Source: Thereva unica (taxonomy: Eukaryota > Arthropoda > Insecta > Diptera > Therevidae). Taken from it: a stretch of 64,000 bases of DNA. The stretch's first letter is position 1. Every line of letters starts with the position of its first letter. This document shows positions 21,936 through 32,589 of this stretch, piece by piece. The stretch covers positions 197,767,112-197,831,111 of the forward strand of contig OX465281.1 of the NCBI GenBank assembly GCA_949987705.1, given 5' to 3'. The position numbers were made by a program, and so were the translations under genes. The notes beneath the pieces were generated by a model. That model saw only the letters and a program-made list of their open reading frames with translations, made no database searches and was not told the origin of the DNA.

Positions 21936-21987
21936 GTGAGTTAAATCTTATTTATTCGTTTATAAGTATCATATTATAAATTTATAG

Positions 21988-22273
21988 AAATACTATAGTT
22001 GACCCGACAGACTGTTGTCCAGTCCAAACTTCAATAAATTTGATTGTGATCGTTTTGGAAATTTGTGAAAAGCTATTGGAAATGTGTAAACAAATTAAAA
22101 ATGAATTTCTGAGTGATCTAGAGTGTCTATTAATGGTTGTGGCCATGGATATTAATTTGGAGGGGGAATACATTCAGAAATACGCCAATGTGAAATGTTA
22201 CTTGCGAGATTACTTCTATAAACATTACATGGCTGGAAATGTGCGGTGTGTCTGGAATGTGGTCGACTTGTAA
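21988..22273 (+). other. Candidate alternative last exon of RYa (cysteine-containing extension)
   Basis: A 52-bp interval from the exon 2 donor (GTGAGT, 21936) to TTTATAG (ending 21987) has the shape of a minimal fly intron. Splicing there keeps frame and would extend the precursor by about 95 residues with six further cysteines (DCC, EICEKLLEMCKQ, LECLL, VKCYL, VRCVW) before TAG-free reading ends at TAA 22273. The stretch looks helical and hydrophobic rather than peptide-precursor-like, and the pyrimidine tract is weak. It could also be an open remnant of a transposon, since a LINE starts at about 22285. Confidence 0.3.
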
Positions 22274-22284
22274 CAATCATTCAT

Positions 22285-23598
22285 CTACGGTGATAACTTA
22301 CAGCAAATCCAAGGCCGATTTATTGGCATCTGTTTGCCTCAAATTCTTCTTTACCCGAAACTGACGCTACCCCCGGTTCTCGAGGACAACGGTCATTTAA
22401 TGGACAGCTTTTTTTCAGGACTCGTGGGGTCTACAGGTGCCTCAAAAAACTCGATGCCAACAAATCCACTAGACCCGATATTATATCCCCTATTGTCTTA
22501 AAACAATGCGCTAAACTTTGACTAAACCTCTGCGCAAACCTTTTGTCCTATCATACTCCTCCGGACTTTACTCAGACTCTTGGAAACTTGCCCATGCTCA
22601 CCCAATACCGAAAGAGGTGACTTCAGCTCTCCCTCCAACTATCGTCCAATAGTAGTTACTTCTATTCTCTCCGAAACCATGGAGACGATAATAAACAAAA
22701 AGCTTATGGGATATCTAGAATCCTATCATCTCATCAATGACAAATAATATGGCTTTCTGCAAAAAAGATGCACTGGCGATCTTTTAATTTGCCTTACAGA
22801 ACACCTCAACCGAATTTTGCCTGGATCTGGTGAATCTAGTTTGGTTGCTTTGGATATCTCCAAGGCTTTTAATAGAGTGTGGCACTCAGCCTTGCTAGCT
22901 AAACTCAAAGCTATTGGCCGTTCAATTAAGGTAGTATTGGATAGCGTCAAACCTGAATCTCACCCCATCTCTGTGGGGTCCCCCAGGGGTCAATTTTATC
23001 ACCGGCCCTGTTTCTTACCTTCACTCCCCTCCAACCCACTCTTCAGTTTCGCTGACGACGGTACTCTACGTTACTCTTACAGCTTCGATACAAGGCAGAC
23101 TCTTGCCAGATCCTGTCTTGATAATCCTAATGTCGAACTCTATTAATAACTATGACTAATGTCGAACTCTATTAATAACGATATTAATCAAAAAAAAGTT
23201 CAACACCTCTCCATCCTTGACAGTGGGTGCAGTTGAACTAATGGCCAACCCATCCTTACACATATTAGGCGTGACATTAGCCAAAGACTTGCGATGGAAT
23301 GACCGCATATTTCAAATCGCCAAACAAGCATCGCAGTGCTTGGAATTTGTTAAGAGGCGCAAGTTCCTCCTCCAGCCATCAGCCCGTTCTGTTATTTATA
23401 AATCCTACATTCGGCCTCTTCTCGAATATAACGAGTCGATTGGCATGATTAGATAAGATGCTAAAAATGGCACTTAAATTAATTGATGACTACACAGCCT
23501 ACTCCACCATCGACCCCTTGAGCCACCGTAGGAATGTAGCAGCACTGACAAAATTTTATCGCTACTGTTCCTCCGAAATAAATGCTCTCCTGCCTCCA
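22285..23598 (+). mobile_element. Jockey-like LINE, part 1 (interrupted at 23598)
   Basis: Decayed RT with visible blocks: DANKSTRPDIISPIVLKQC, SNYRPIVVTSILSETME, a GFLQKRCTGDLL segment, VALDISKAFNRVWHSALLAKL, and post-catalytic LGVTLAKDLRWNDRI. Stops and shifts are frequent. A 29-bp tandem duplication lies at about 23139-23190. The element is cut at 23598 by the LINE at 23599-25801 and continues at 25802. Confidence 0.75.
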
Positions 23599-25801
23599 AT
23601 AACAATAAGAAATCGGCTGGAATAGATGGTATCCCGAACATAGTTCTGAAACATCTGCCCCTGGTGGCTGTAGACATATACACCACTTTGTTTAATAATG
23701 CATTAAACAACGCCCATTTCCCAGGTCACTGGAAAACGGCGGTGGTGTATCCTATACCTAAAAAAGGTAAAGACAAAACTAACCCTGCCAATCTCCGGTC
23801 AATAAGTCTGCTGCCGAATATCAGCAAGGTTTTAGAAACAGTCATTAATAGATCATTGGCCAAATGGGTTGAGGGAAAAAAGATAATTCCCGATAACCAG
23901 TTCGGTTTTAGGGCGGGACATGACACCATTCATGCCGCGTCCAAACTGGTATCAGACATACACTGGAACTTCATGAAAGGCCAGTGTACAGGAGCATGCC
24001 TGATCGATTTTGAGAAGGCATTCGATACAGTATGGATCGAAGGTCTTCTCTACAAACTGGTCAGACTCGATATGACGAGACCTCAGCTATACATGATTTA
24101 TAATATGATTTCAAAGAAGAAGTTCGTCGTCAAAAGTGGCAACTTCACATCAAGTAGGGTCTTTGACATCAAAAATGGTCTGCAACAAGGTGCAGTGAAC
24201 TCGCCGCTCTTATTTAATATCTTTACGAGTGACCTAATAAGTTCACTCCCGTACGCACTAGCGTATGCGGATGACCTGATCGTGTACAGGACGGAGCCGA
24301 AGATTGGAGTGATCCAGACGCTCTTACAACGTGACTTCGAAACAATCGAACGGTATAGTGATGATTGGAAGTTGAAGATCAATTTTAGCAAATGTGAATC
24401 GATCCTTTTCCGGACTCCTCTAAACAAAGCTTCTCGCGATGTGCGGAGGAACTGGAAAACACTCAAAATTTCGAACAATGCCGGACAAGCATTAGAAAAA
24501 AAATTGGAAGTGAAATACCTTGGGCTTTGGATGGACCAATACCTATATTTCAATAGAAATGTAAGTGCTGCTCTTGCCAAGGCAAACAAGGCGTTTCATA
24601 TGACCAAAAGACTTTTTTACAGCAGACACCTAAGCCCACGGGTCAAGGTGATCTGCTATCAACCCATGGTCAGACCAATGTTAACTTATGGTTGTCCAGT
24701 ATGGTTCAACATATTCCCTTCTTACATGGAAAAGCTTCGGGTTTTTGAAAGACAATGCTTAAGGGCGTGCCTAAGCTTGTATCGAACACCCGAATCGGGC
24801 TTCACAAAATTCCACGCCAACAATATCCTCTATGATAAGGCATCTGTTAACAGGATCGACAATTTCATAGTCAAGTTTATTCGACGTCACGTCGCTAGAG
24901 CGACAGAGAGCGACAATCCTCTTATTCGGGGAGCGTTCTACCCGAACTCTGAATATCACAAAGCAGCTTGTGAACGCGGGTTTATCCCCCCAGAAGCATT
25001 TATTTACCTAGATTCCAAAAAATTGGTTCAGGATGATTCGGGGTTGCCCCTCTTATATCACATGTATCGCAATGCATGTGATAAGCGAGTGCGTGCTATT
25101 GAAGAAGGCAGAGAAGTACAGGATCTCCTGAGGTTCAGCACGCGAATCCCAGAAAAAGATAAAAAAAGGCCTCCAATGCCAGTAATTTGTACTGGTGGCT
25201 GGAGGACCCCCCATAGTTGGGTATTTGCCCTCTCTAATCAAATTATAGAATATTTTGGAATGCATGCTAGTTTTAAAAGATTAGCTTAGTACTTAGATAG
25301 GGTTTAGTTCTAGTTTTTACTCTGTAATGAAGCTAGATTTAAGTAAGTATAGGTTAGTGGTGCGAGCTTCCACGAGCTATTGTTATTTCTTGTAGCTCAA
25401 GCCCGTGGAAGCTCGTCGCCTGGACGGGGGTCACCCGAGAGAATTCAACTCTGCTGCCCCCCGCCCAGATAGGTTTCTTAGAGTTTAGTTAGTTTGTAGG
25501 GTAGACTAAGTTAGCTTAAGTTTTATACAAAATAACTAATATAGCACCTAAGTTTTTGATTTTTAAAATTTTTCTTAGGATTAAAAATAATATATAATAT
25601 GAAAATAAAGAAAAAAAATAAATTTTAGACGAAAGGCATAAGTTAAATTAAGATATACATAGATTAATTTAGAGTGCCTGCTGAGGGCCAGTAAGTTAGA
25701 TAGATTAGAATAGGTTAGAATAATTAACTTTAAGCGTTTAGTTAAATTTATATTAGGATAGTCGTTAAGTCAAATAAAAGCTTTTTAAAAACTAAAAAAA
25801 A
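23599..25801 (+). mobile_element. 5'-truncated LINE with intact RT frame, inserted in another LINE
   Basis: A 7-bp duplication GCCTCCA (23592-23598, 25802-25808) flanks the insert, and it ends in an A run (25794-25801), as target-primed integration predicts. The 5' end is truncated inside the RT. About 500 bp of non-coding 3' sequence follows the stop. The host LINE frame resumes after the duplication, proving the order of insertion. The open, unbroken RT frame suggests a fairly recent event. Confidence 0.88.
23601..25289 (+). CDS. Reverse transcriptase of a non-LTR retrotransposon (5'-truncated)
   Basis: The frame is open from the truncated 5' edge to the stop at 25287-25289, about 562 codons. 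RT blocks in order: KSAGIDGIPNIVLKHL (start), NLRSISLLPNISKVLE, IIPDNQFGFRAGHDTIHA, CLIDFEKAFDTVWIEGLLYKL, GLQQGAVNSPLLFNIF, the catalytic ALAYADDLIVY, then KYLGLWMDQYLYFNRN and a C-terminal domain ending GMHASFKRLA. The enzyme copies element RNA at nicked DNA. No endonuclease remains because of truncation, so this copy cannot move by itself. It belongs to the Jockey/I group broadly; the exact clade is uncertain. Confidence 0.85.
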   Translation, partial: NNKKSAGIDGIPNIVLKHLPLVAVDIYTTLFNNALNNAHFPGHWKTAVVYPIPKKGKDKTNPANLRSISLLPNISKVLETVINRSLAKWVEGKKIIPDNQFGFRAGHDTIHAASKLVSDIHWNFMKGQCTGACLIDFEKAFDTVWIEGLLYKLVRLDMTRPQLYMIYNMISKKKFVVKSGNFTSSRVFDIKNGLQQGAVNSPLLFNIFTSDLISSLPYALAYADDLIVYRTEPKIGVIQTLLQRDFETIERYSDDWKLKINFSKCESILFRTPLNKASRDVRRNWKTLKISNNAGQALEKKLEVKYLGLWMDQYLYFNRNVSAALAKANKAFHMTKRLFYSRHLSPRVKVICYQPMVRPMLTYGCPVWFNIFPSYMEKLRVFERQCLRACLSLYRTPESGFTKFHANNILYDKASVNRIDNFIVKFIRRHVARATESDNPLIRGAFYPNSEYHKAACERGFIPPEAFIYLDSKKLVQDDSGLPLLYHMYRNACDKRVRAIEEGREVQDLLRFSTRIPEKDKKRPPMPVICTGGWRTPHSWVFALSNQIIEYFGMHASFKRLA

Positions 25802-26150
25802 GCCTCCACGGCAATCTTATACCGTAACACAAGATTAGCCCACTCATCTCACTCCCACCATTTGCAGCCTGTCCGTTCGCGCACTCATCAAGATAACAAT
25901 TCGTTTATCAATAGAACAATTCGACTGTGGGATAATCTCTCACAGTCAGTATTCCCGAGCTCCTATAACATCCAAGAGTTCAATCGCAGGGGTCATTACC
26001 ACCTTCTTCAATACCTCCTCCCTGCGGACCTATTCCCCCTCCCCCGTACTAAGCTTACTGCTAGGCATTGCACCATGACGTGACAAACGACATGACAGGG
26101 TGACTCCTGAATCCTGAGCTTAGCACCGCCACATAAAAAAATTGCAGTCA
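25802..26150 (+). mobile_element. Jockey-like LINE, part 2 (3' end of the interrupted element)
   Basis: Resumes after the duplication GCCTCCA. The frame includes RTHQDNNSFINRTIRLWDNL and FPSSYNIQEFNRR, the usual C-terminus of Jockey-like RT proteins, with a 3' end near 26146 (CATAAAAAAATTG). The fragment at 20850 is a paralogue of this tail. Confidence 0.7.
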
Positions 26151-26279
26151 GTATTTTTTGTCAACCAAATGATTTATTTTCTTCCATTAAATTTGAAATG
26201 ACAATGAGTCTTAAGGTGTTTTTCATTTACATTTGAACCATTTTGTCATTACGAATGAAAGCTGCATCGGAAACTGTAA

Positions 26280-26761
26280 AGCCTAGTACTAAGTTCCCGT
26301 GAAATGAAATTTAAATGGGCTATTCAATGTAAATTTCCACGAGTAAAAATTTCGCTGGTCAAAATTTCATTTGTGATACTAAAGTTCACGTGAATTTTTT
26401 GGTGAATAAATCACACTCTGCTGCTCTCTAACAGATGTCGCGGCATGCATTCAACACGAAATTTCATTTTCATTTCATTTAAAAGAATGCGCTTGGGCAT
26501 TTTTTCCGCGTGAAAAGTTGGGAACATATTCAAAAGGCAATAAGTGAAAATTCCCAAAAAGTGAAATCAAAAGGCGTTGTGTGAATTATTATTAAAAAGT
26601 GGGTAATTAATAATACATATTTAGACATTTATTTGAACTTATTTTTGCAGTATGGAAAACACTTTGCTACAAAGTTACGCACAGCTGATTAACTTACCTG
26701 GGTTGCTTTTTCACTAGCCTAAAATGCCCAAATCCATTTCACGTGAACTTAGTACTAGGCT
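26280..26761. mobile_element. 482-bp PIF/Harbinger-type MITE
   Basis: Inverted ends AGCCTAGTACTAAGTTC (26280) and GAACTTAGTACTAGGCT (ending 26761) are flanked by TAA on both sides (26277-26279, 26762-26764). A 3-bp TWA duplication is typical of PIF/Harbinger. No coding sequence. Confidence 0.75.
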
Positions 26762-27065
26762 TAAGCGGTTAAAGTCAAATGGCAAGTCAGATGGAATCAT
26801 TAGAATGCGCGGTCTTTTCCTTTGTGGCTTCCTTTAAGAATTGTTGCTTGATGACGTCGTTTATCAATTCCTTTACCACAAGCCGAGCGGCGTTGCAAAG
26901 ATGTCATTGGTTGATATTTCGCAACGCTATCATTACCAATTCGACTTTCAATTGGAGATTGTGAGGCCTATCCGGCCAATTCCAGCCAGTCCAAAAATTC
27001 GGTTGACATCATCTTGGTTTGTCAACAGCAATTTCACCTTGAATTTTATTTATTAACTTCCCAGT

Positions 27066-27520
27066 TTAAAGGAAAGTTATGAAAGCGCTATGAAAATGTC
27101 GAAATTCTACAGGCAATGTATTTAGAACTGTTGTCTTAAGCATTGTATCTGAAATTGGTTCGCCTAATTCTTCTAAACGTGCAGCAAATGATTCTATTTT
27201 ACTAACATCCGTGGCAATATCGTCACCCGAATTATAACGATACTCACGGAATTGTGTCTGCGACAGATACACTGAATCTGCAGATTTTTGCTCATAAATA
27301 TTCAGCAACTTAATCCACATATCTCTTGCTGCTTCACAATTCATAAATCAGTGACAATGGTTTTCTTTCTACTGTTGTGGCTAACACTTCCTTTTTCCAG
27401 CGAATGAGTTCAGCTGCATTTACTGCTTCTGGTTTAATAAAAAACCCCTCAATGAGTTTCAGTGCGTCATGAGCATCCGAATTTGCACGTTTTGAAATTT
27501 CCATTGCACCCAATTTCTAA
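27066..27520 (-). pseudogene. Copia-type gag remnant
   Basis: The minus-strand frame 27066-27344 reads CEAARDMWIKLLNIYEQKSA, a QTQFREYRY segment, IESFAARLEELGEPISD and VLNTLPVEF, the UBN2/gag-polypeptide pattern of Copia-class LTR retrotransposons. Upstream, a second frame (about 27520 down to 27345) holds DAHDALKLIEGFFIKPEA. A frame change joins the two. No LTRs, protease, integrase or RT were found, so this is a small gag relic. Confidence 0.7.
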
Positions 27521-27757
27521 GTCCACGAACTTCTCAATTTTCACTTTTTCACCATTGCAAATACAAAAGGTACACAAAAGATCAGAAAATAAGTCCTATA
27601 ATATTATATACATATTTCCAGACCAACAGCAAAACCTTTAAAATATTAATTAATACACTAAAATCCTGGGCTTTTTTGCCTGGGCCCATAACCTGCTGAT
27701 TTAACGTAAATTTATTAAAAAGTTAATGTCTTGTGCAATACAATATTTATTAATATA

Positions 27758-28351
27758 GGGCGTGTGGGAATACTGGCTAAATGGCTAAATCTTTCCATGA
27801 AATACTAAATCATTCCACAAAATTTCCAATGTTGAATTTAGTCCGGTAGCGCTGTGCGAATTCTCAGTTGGCTAAATTTGGTTTTGACAGAATAGGATTT
27901 GAGCTTCGCTTCTCAGTTTTAATTTAATTTAAATATACAATCGACCAGCTCCGATGGATATAAGATGCTCTCGGCAACATAAATGATTTTTATATGAAAT
28001 TAATCATAAATCTATCGCAATCTCATACAATGGATCTACCTTTACAGATCTGAAGTTAAAAATTCAGAGTAGGGGCTTGCTTAGTTGCCTAAATTTGATA
28101 TTTATATTATCTCCCCGTCGAACTCCATGTATTAATGTAGTTTAATATTATATATATTTTTTAATTTAGCAGGTTATATTTTTTATTTACGTAAGATAAG
28201 GAATTCTAGATATAAAGATAAAATACCATCAATACAAAAAGTCAGTAGCTATCAACTTTAGCCACCTCGTGAAAAGACTAAATCGCACTGCAATACCGAC
28301 CTTTCCAATAATTTAGTTTAGCCGCAATTTAGCCAGTCTTCGCACAGGCCC
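27758..28351. mobile_element. MITE family 'GGGCCTGTGCG', copy A (type 1)
   Basis: Ends GGGCGTGTGGGAATACTGGC and the reverse complement of GGGCCTGTGCGAAGACTGGC, with ATA on each side, a 3-bp duplication. Repeated CTAAAT motifs near both ends may be protein-binding sites. The interior (ATCGACCAGCTCCGAT block) matches copy C. Confidence 0.8.
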
Positions 28352-28501
28352 ATAATACGCATAGATTAAGCGAAAAAAAAACAAACTCTACTTTTCAAAT
28401 ATGACAGGAGATAGAATCTAAGTAGCATTTACAATTTATGTCAACAGTTTCAATAGCTTCATGGCCTGCAATAGGTAATAGGTGGCAGCTTCGTAAATAT
28501 A

Positions 28502-29048
28502 GGGCCTGTGCGAATACTGGCCAAATTGCGGCTAAACTAAATTATTGGAAAGGGCGGTAATCCAGTGCGATTTAGTTTTTTCACGAGGTAGCTAAATTTG
28601 ACAGAAATTGCCTAAATAGCTGTTCGGTGATTTTCACGGCGGAATTTATTAACGGAAAAACTTTATGAAAATTTCTTTAGTGATTTCTGAAATTCTTAAA
28701 CACTCCAAAACAGTATTTTATTCAACTTAACGATAATTTGTTTCTTTCAACGTATCTATTTGTTTCGTTCATTTTTTCCTCAGTTCTTCTGAAATAAGGT
28801 CCATTTTTTACACAGTATGTATATTAAAATATTTTATCGTAGCTGGGCGGTATATTTATGTATATTTAAATAAAAAAAAAATTTAATAACGTCTATCCAA
28901 TTTGAATAACGAAAGCTGTCAAAATCAAATTTAGCCAACTGAGAATTCGCACAGCACTACCGGACTAAATTGAACATTGGAAATTTTGTGGAACGATTTA
29001 GTATTTCGTGGAAAGATTTAGTCATTTAGCCAGTATTCGCACAGGCCC
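28502..29048. mobile_element. MITE family 'GGGCCTGTGCG', copy B (type 2, inverted)
   Basis: Same ends and ATA flanks, but in opposite orientation relative to copies A, C and D. The interior (ATTCAAATTGG block next to a T/A run) matches copy D reversed. Its two flanks outside the element are imperfect inverted repeats of each other (about 60 bp each), so it may have landed in the centre of an older palindromic element. Confidence 0.8.
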
Positions 29049-29137
29049 ATAAAATTGTCATCAAATTTACGCAGCTGTCAAACAATAGGTAGGCCATGAC
29101 GCTACTGAAACTAAACTGAAATACAATAAGCAATATA

Positions 29138-29703
29138 GGGCCTGTGCGAATACTGGCTAAATCGTTCCACAAAATTTCCAATGTTCAATTTAGCTCGGTA
29201 GAGGTATGCGAATTTTCAATTGACTAAATTTGATTTTGACAGAATAAGATTTGAGTTTCGTTTCTCAGTTTTAATTTAATATAAATATTATATCGACCAG
29301 CTGCGATATATATTAGATACTCCCGACAACATAAATGATTATTGTAAGAAATTAATCATTATTGCAATTATATACTATGTACATATGTATCTACCTTTAA
29401 AGATCTGAAATTAAAAATTCAAAGCAGGGGCTTACTCAGTTTTATATTTTTATTATCTCCCCATCGAACACCATGAATTTAATGTAGTTTATAAACTAAA
29501 ATTAAAAACATTAACGTTCGAAGCTTATATTTTCTATTTACATATGTTTGAAAAGGTATGGAGTTGTACATATAAACATAAATACCATCAAAATTAGTAA
29601 CTGTCAAATTTAGCTTCCTCGTGAAAAGACTAAATCACACTGCAATACCGACCTTTCCAATAATTTAGTTTAGCCGCAATTTAGTCACTATTCGCACAGG
29701 CCC
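29138..29703. mobile_element. MITE family 'GGGCCTGTGCG', copy C (type 1)
   Basis: Starts GGGCCTGTGCGAATACTGGC, ends CGCACAGGCCC, ATA both sides. The interior matches copy A. Its outer flanks (CAATAAGCAATATA before; GTATTCTCAATA and GTTAGATC after) resemble those of copy D. Confidence 0.8.
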
Positions 29704-29847
29704 ATAGTATTCTCAATATACCGTTAGATCTATGGCGACTGTCTCAAGATGACGGGTTACCACTTTCTTCACAACCCCCTCGAGGGTGTACCCTTTCAAG
29801 GGTATCAAATAAAAGGGTATGATAAGTAGAATGCAATAAACAATGTA

Positions 29848-30387
29848 GGGCGTGTGCGAATACTGGCTAAATGGCTAAATCTTTCCACGAAATACTAAAT
29901 CGTTCCACAAAATTTCCAATGTTCAAATTAGTCCGGTAGTGCTGTGCGAATTCTCAGTTGGCTAAATTTGATTTTGACAGCTTTCGTTATTCAAATTGGA
30001 TAGACGTTATTAAATTTTTTTTTTATTTAAATAAATAAATATACCGCCCAGCTACGATAAAATATTTTAATTACATACTGTGTAAAAAATGGACCTTATT
30101 TCAGAAGAACTGAGGAAAAAATGAACGAAACAAATACGTTGAAAGAAACAAATTATCGTTAAGTTGAATAAAATACTGTTTTGGAGTGTTTAAGAATTTC
30201 AGAAATCACTAAAGAAATTTTCATAAAGTTTTTCCGTTAATAAATTCCGCCGTGAAAATCACCTACAAGCTATTTAGGCAATTTCTATCAAATTTAGCTA
30301 CCTCGTGAAAAAACTAAATCGCACTGCATTACCGCCCTTGCCAATAATTTAGTTTAGCCGCAATTTAGCCAGTATTCGCACAGGCCC
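29848..30387. mobile_element. MITE family 'GGGCCTGTGCG', copy D (type 2)
   Basis: Starts GGGCGTGTGCGAATACTGGC, ends CGCACAGGCCC, with GTA on both sides instead of ATA, which confirms a 3-bp duplication. The interior is close to copy B in reverse complement. No coding capacity. Confidence 0.82.
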
Positions 30388-31030
30388 GTAGTATACTCAA
30401 TAGACGGTTAGATCCATGGCGGCCGTCTGAGGACCCGTGTACCCGTTCTTTGAGGCACTTAATCTGTGTAAAATTCATATCTCGAAAAATACCGTCATTG
30501 GATGGTTTTTATTGGCTACTATTGGCCTATGGGTGCAGTGAGGCGTACCGGGCCCTAACTAGTATTTCAATAAAAAACATAACTTATGCGCCTCTGCCTT
30601 CACCTGCTGGGCAAAATCGCCCCCTAGGCGAGCACCTGTGTTGCCTGTGCTTTAATCCGGCCTGTACGGCACGTCATATTAGGTTCAGGCTTTAGTATAC
30701 CCCGGGGAATCCTTAGATGAATATTCTTTCGTTAATTTCCTTCCTTTTCTCTCGTTTCATATATGTATATCCAGTTTTTCGTACTTCTTGAGTCTCCGTG
30801 TACTACCCCACATAATATTTCCGAAAATATTAGAAAAAAGTTACCAACCTCTCAATTATCATGTTTTACAGGATTTGATGTTTAAGCATTTTAAACAATG
30901 TCCTAAAATAATCACACAATTTAGAAAATTATGTCAAGTATTAATTTTTAAATATTTAAAGCCTTATTAATATTTATTAACCTCAAGAGATACTGACATT
31001 AACCATCTAATTATTTTCTTTCTCTTTCAG
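30388..31030. other. RYa intron 2, distal part
   Basis: Apart from a flank shared with the sequence after copy C (to about 30430), nothing recognisable is present. A plus-strand frame at 30450-30695 is not supported by any motif. The stretch ends in the pyrimidine tract before exon 3. Confidence 0.45.
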
Positions 31031-31091
31031 AAATGACATCAACAACTTCATCCAACGCCTATCAAGTGAAGAAATCTCCACTTCCGTGTAA
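31031..31091 (+). CDS. RYa: RYamide neuropeptide precursor, probable last coding exon
   Basis: A strong acceptor (TTTCTTTCTCTTTCAG at 31015-31030) joins exon 2 in frame, completing a valine codon and adding NDINNFIQRLSSEEISTSV before TAA at 31089. This makes a 153-residue precursor. AATAAA-type signals follow at about 31118 and 31155, supporting a 3' terminal exon. The tail is short and carries no cysteine, so the Cys120/Cys131 pair could close a disulfide on its own. A competing in-frame exon exists at 21988-22273, much closer to exon 2; the poly(A) signals and better acceptor favour this one. Confidence 0.65.
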
Positions 31092-31995
31092 ACAGCTGTA
31101 TAAATTGCAAAACAAATATAATAAAAAAATAATAATTAAATCCTTAGGTGTAAGAAATAAATTATAAAACACAAAAAAAACACCCACACACACACACACT
31201 TCAAATAGAAAAAGACAACAGCCAAAAAAAAAACTTTTTATTTCAAAATATACAATCTGCGTAAACAGGACTAAGTTTTATGAGGCTGGGAACTCTTAGT
31301 CCTGCTTACCACTAATCAAAATCAGACACACAAAAAGCAGCCACCTTACATACATACACACAACAAATTCCATATACGCCCCCGATAAATAATTTTTTAA
31401 TCCATTGTTTATTAATGAAACACACAAAATTGAACATTCTCCCGACATTCTTCCATGTATGTATATTCGATAATAAATTTTCCAACAAGAAAAATGATGA
31501 GAGATTTTATCCTTTACATTATTATTACATACATACATATTTATATAAATGATAAAAGCACTTTTACATACAGACACAGGCAAACATAGAATTAACTGTC
31601 CTTGTATATTATTACCTTGAAAATTTCGGGGATTATCAGCTTTCGATTATGCTCGTATGTTTGGATGTAATGAAGTGATGCGCGAGAAGATCTTATTATC
31701 CTTTTTTTTCTATGGTGGGGGAGGAAACTGAAAGGATTATTGGCATGTTAAAATGTAAATTTCAATTATAGACTTATATGAACGCTTTTGTGTTAATGTA
31801 ACAAACTGTGTTTTAATGTTACTACATTAGTACATAACATATACACATACTATATAAATATATACTGTATAATTAGGCTGGTAAATGGCATTGTATTAAA
31901 AATGGAATTTAATAAAAAATATAATTATATTATGTGGTAAATGTGTAAAATTGTTTTATTGATTTACCACCTGTGTAATAATTTTATTATTGGAG
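31092..31995 (+). other. Probable 3' UTR of RYa and AT-rich downstream DNA
   Basis: The AT-rich sequence after the stop contains AATAAA-like signals near 31118 and 31155 and a short CA repeat near 31183-31200. Beyond roughly 31200 nothing recognisable is present; open frames are short. The exact end of the transcript cannot be placed. Confidence 0.4.
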
Positions 31996-32134
31996 TTGAT
32001 TGCAGCGAGTACGGCGGTCTTTTCATCAAGGATCAATGTGTGCAAGTAAACGGATTACGTTTTTACAATTTCAATGGATCGTGTTACACGAGAAGCCAGA
32101 AAACAGTGGAAACTCGGTTTTGCAGAAGATTTTT

Positions 32135-32490
32135 TTTAATGTGCGATGGTCAAGCTCTAAAACTAATAACAGAGCTCTTGACGGGCCACTGTTCACTTAA
32201 CTACCATCTAAACAAAATAGGTCTGGTGGCCGATTGTAGCTGTCGGTTCTGCAGAGCAGCTCCCGAAACTGCGGAGCAATTGCTGTGCGACTGTGAGGCT
32301 ACAGCGACGAAAATATTGAGCCTCCTTCACGTGACTTCCCTACTCCCAGGGAGATTTGGGACAGAAATCCTAAATCAGTTTTAGGCTATATTAGAAGCCT
32401 TAACCTTGATGGTTTTTAAAGACGGGGATGGCACAATAGACCAAACAAAATAGGTCGCAGTGCCGGCAAAGGCACCCCCCAACAAGAAAT
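32135..32490 (+). pseudogene. R1/LOA-like LINE 3' fragment (zinc-knuckle end)
   Basis: Reads LITELLTGHCSLNYHLNKIG then DCSCRFCRAAPETAEQLLCDC, a Cys/His-type C-terminal motif after RNase H. The following non-coding tail (GGCACAATAGACCAAA, ending near CAACAAGAAATAG) matches that of the fragment at 49640-50230, so both are 3' ends of one family, possibly the family of LINE copies 1 and 2. Confidence 0.7.
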
Positions 32491-32589
32491 AGCATAATGG
32501 ACAAGCTCAGGAATCACCCTTTGTACCACTAGTCCGTCATGTCGTTCAACTCATGGTGCAATGTCTAGTAGTAAGCTTGACCTTAAGAT

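Noticed and set aside
24098..24589. Minus-strand open frame opposite the LINE RT
   Set aside because: It is an antisense shadow of the RT frame at 23601-25289, with no domain of its own.
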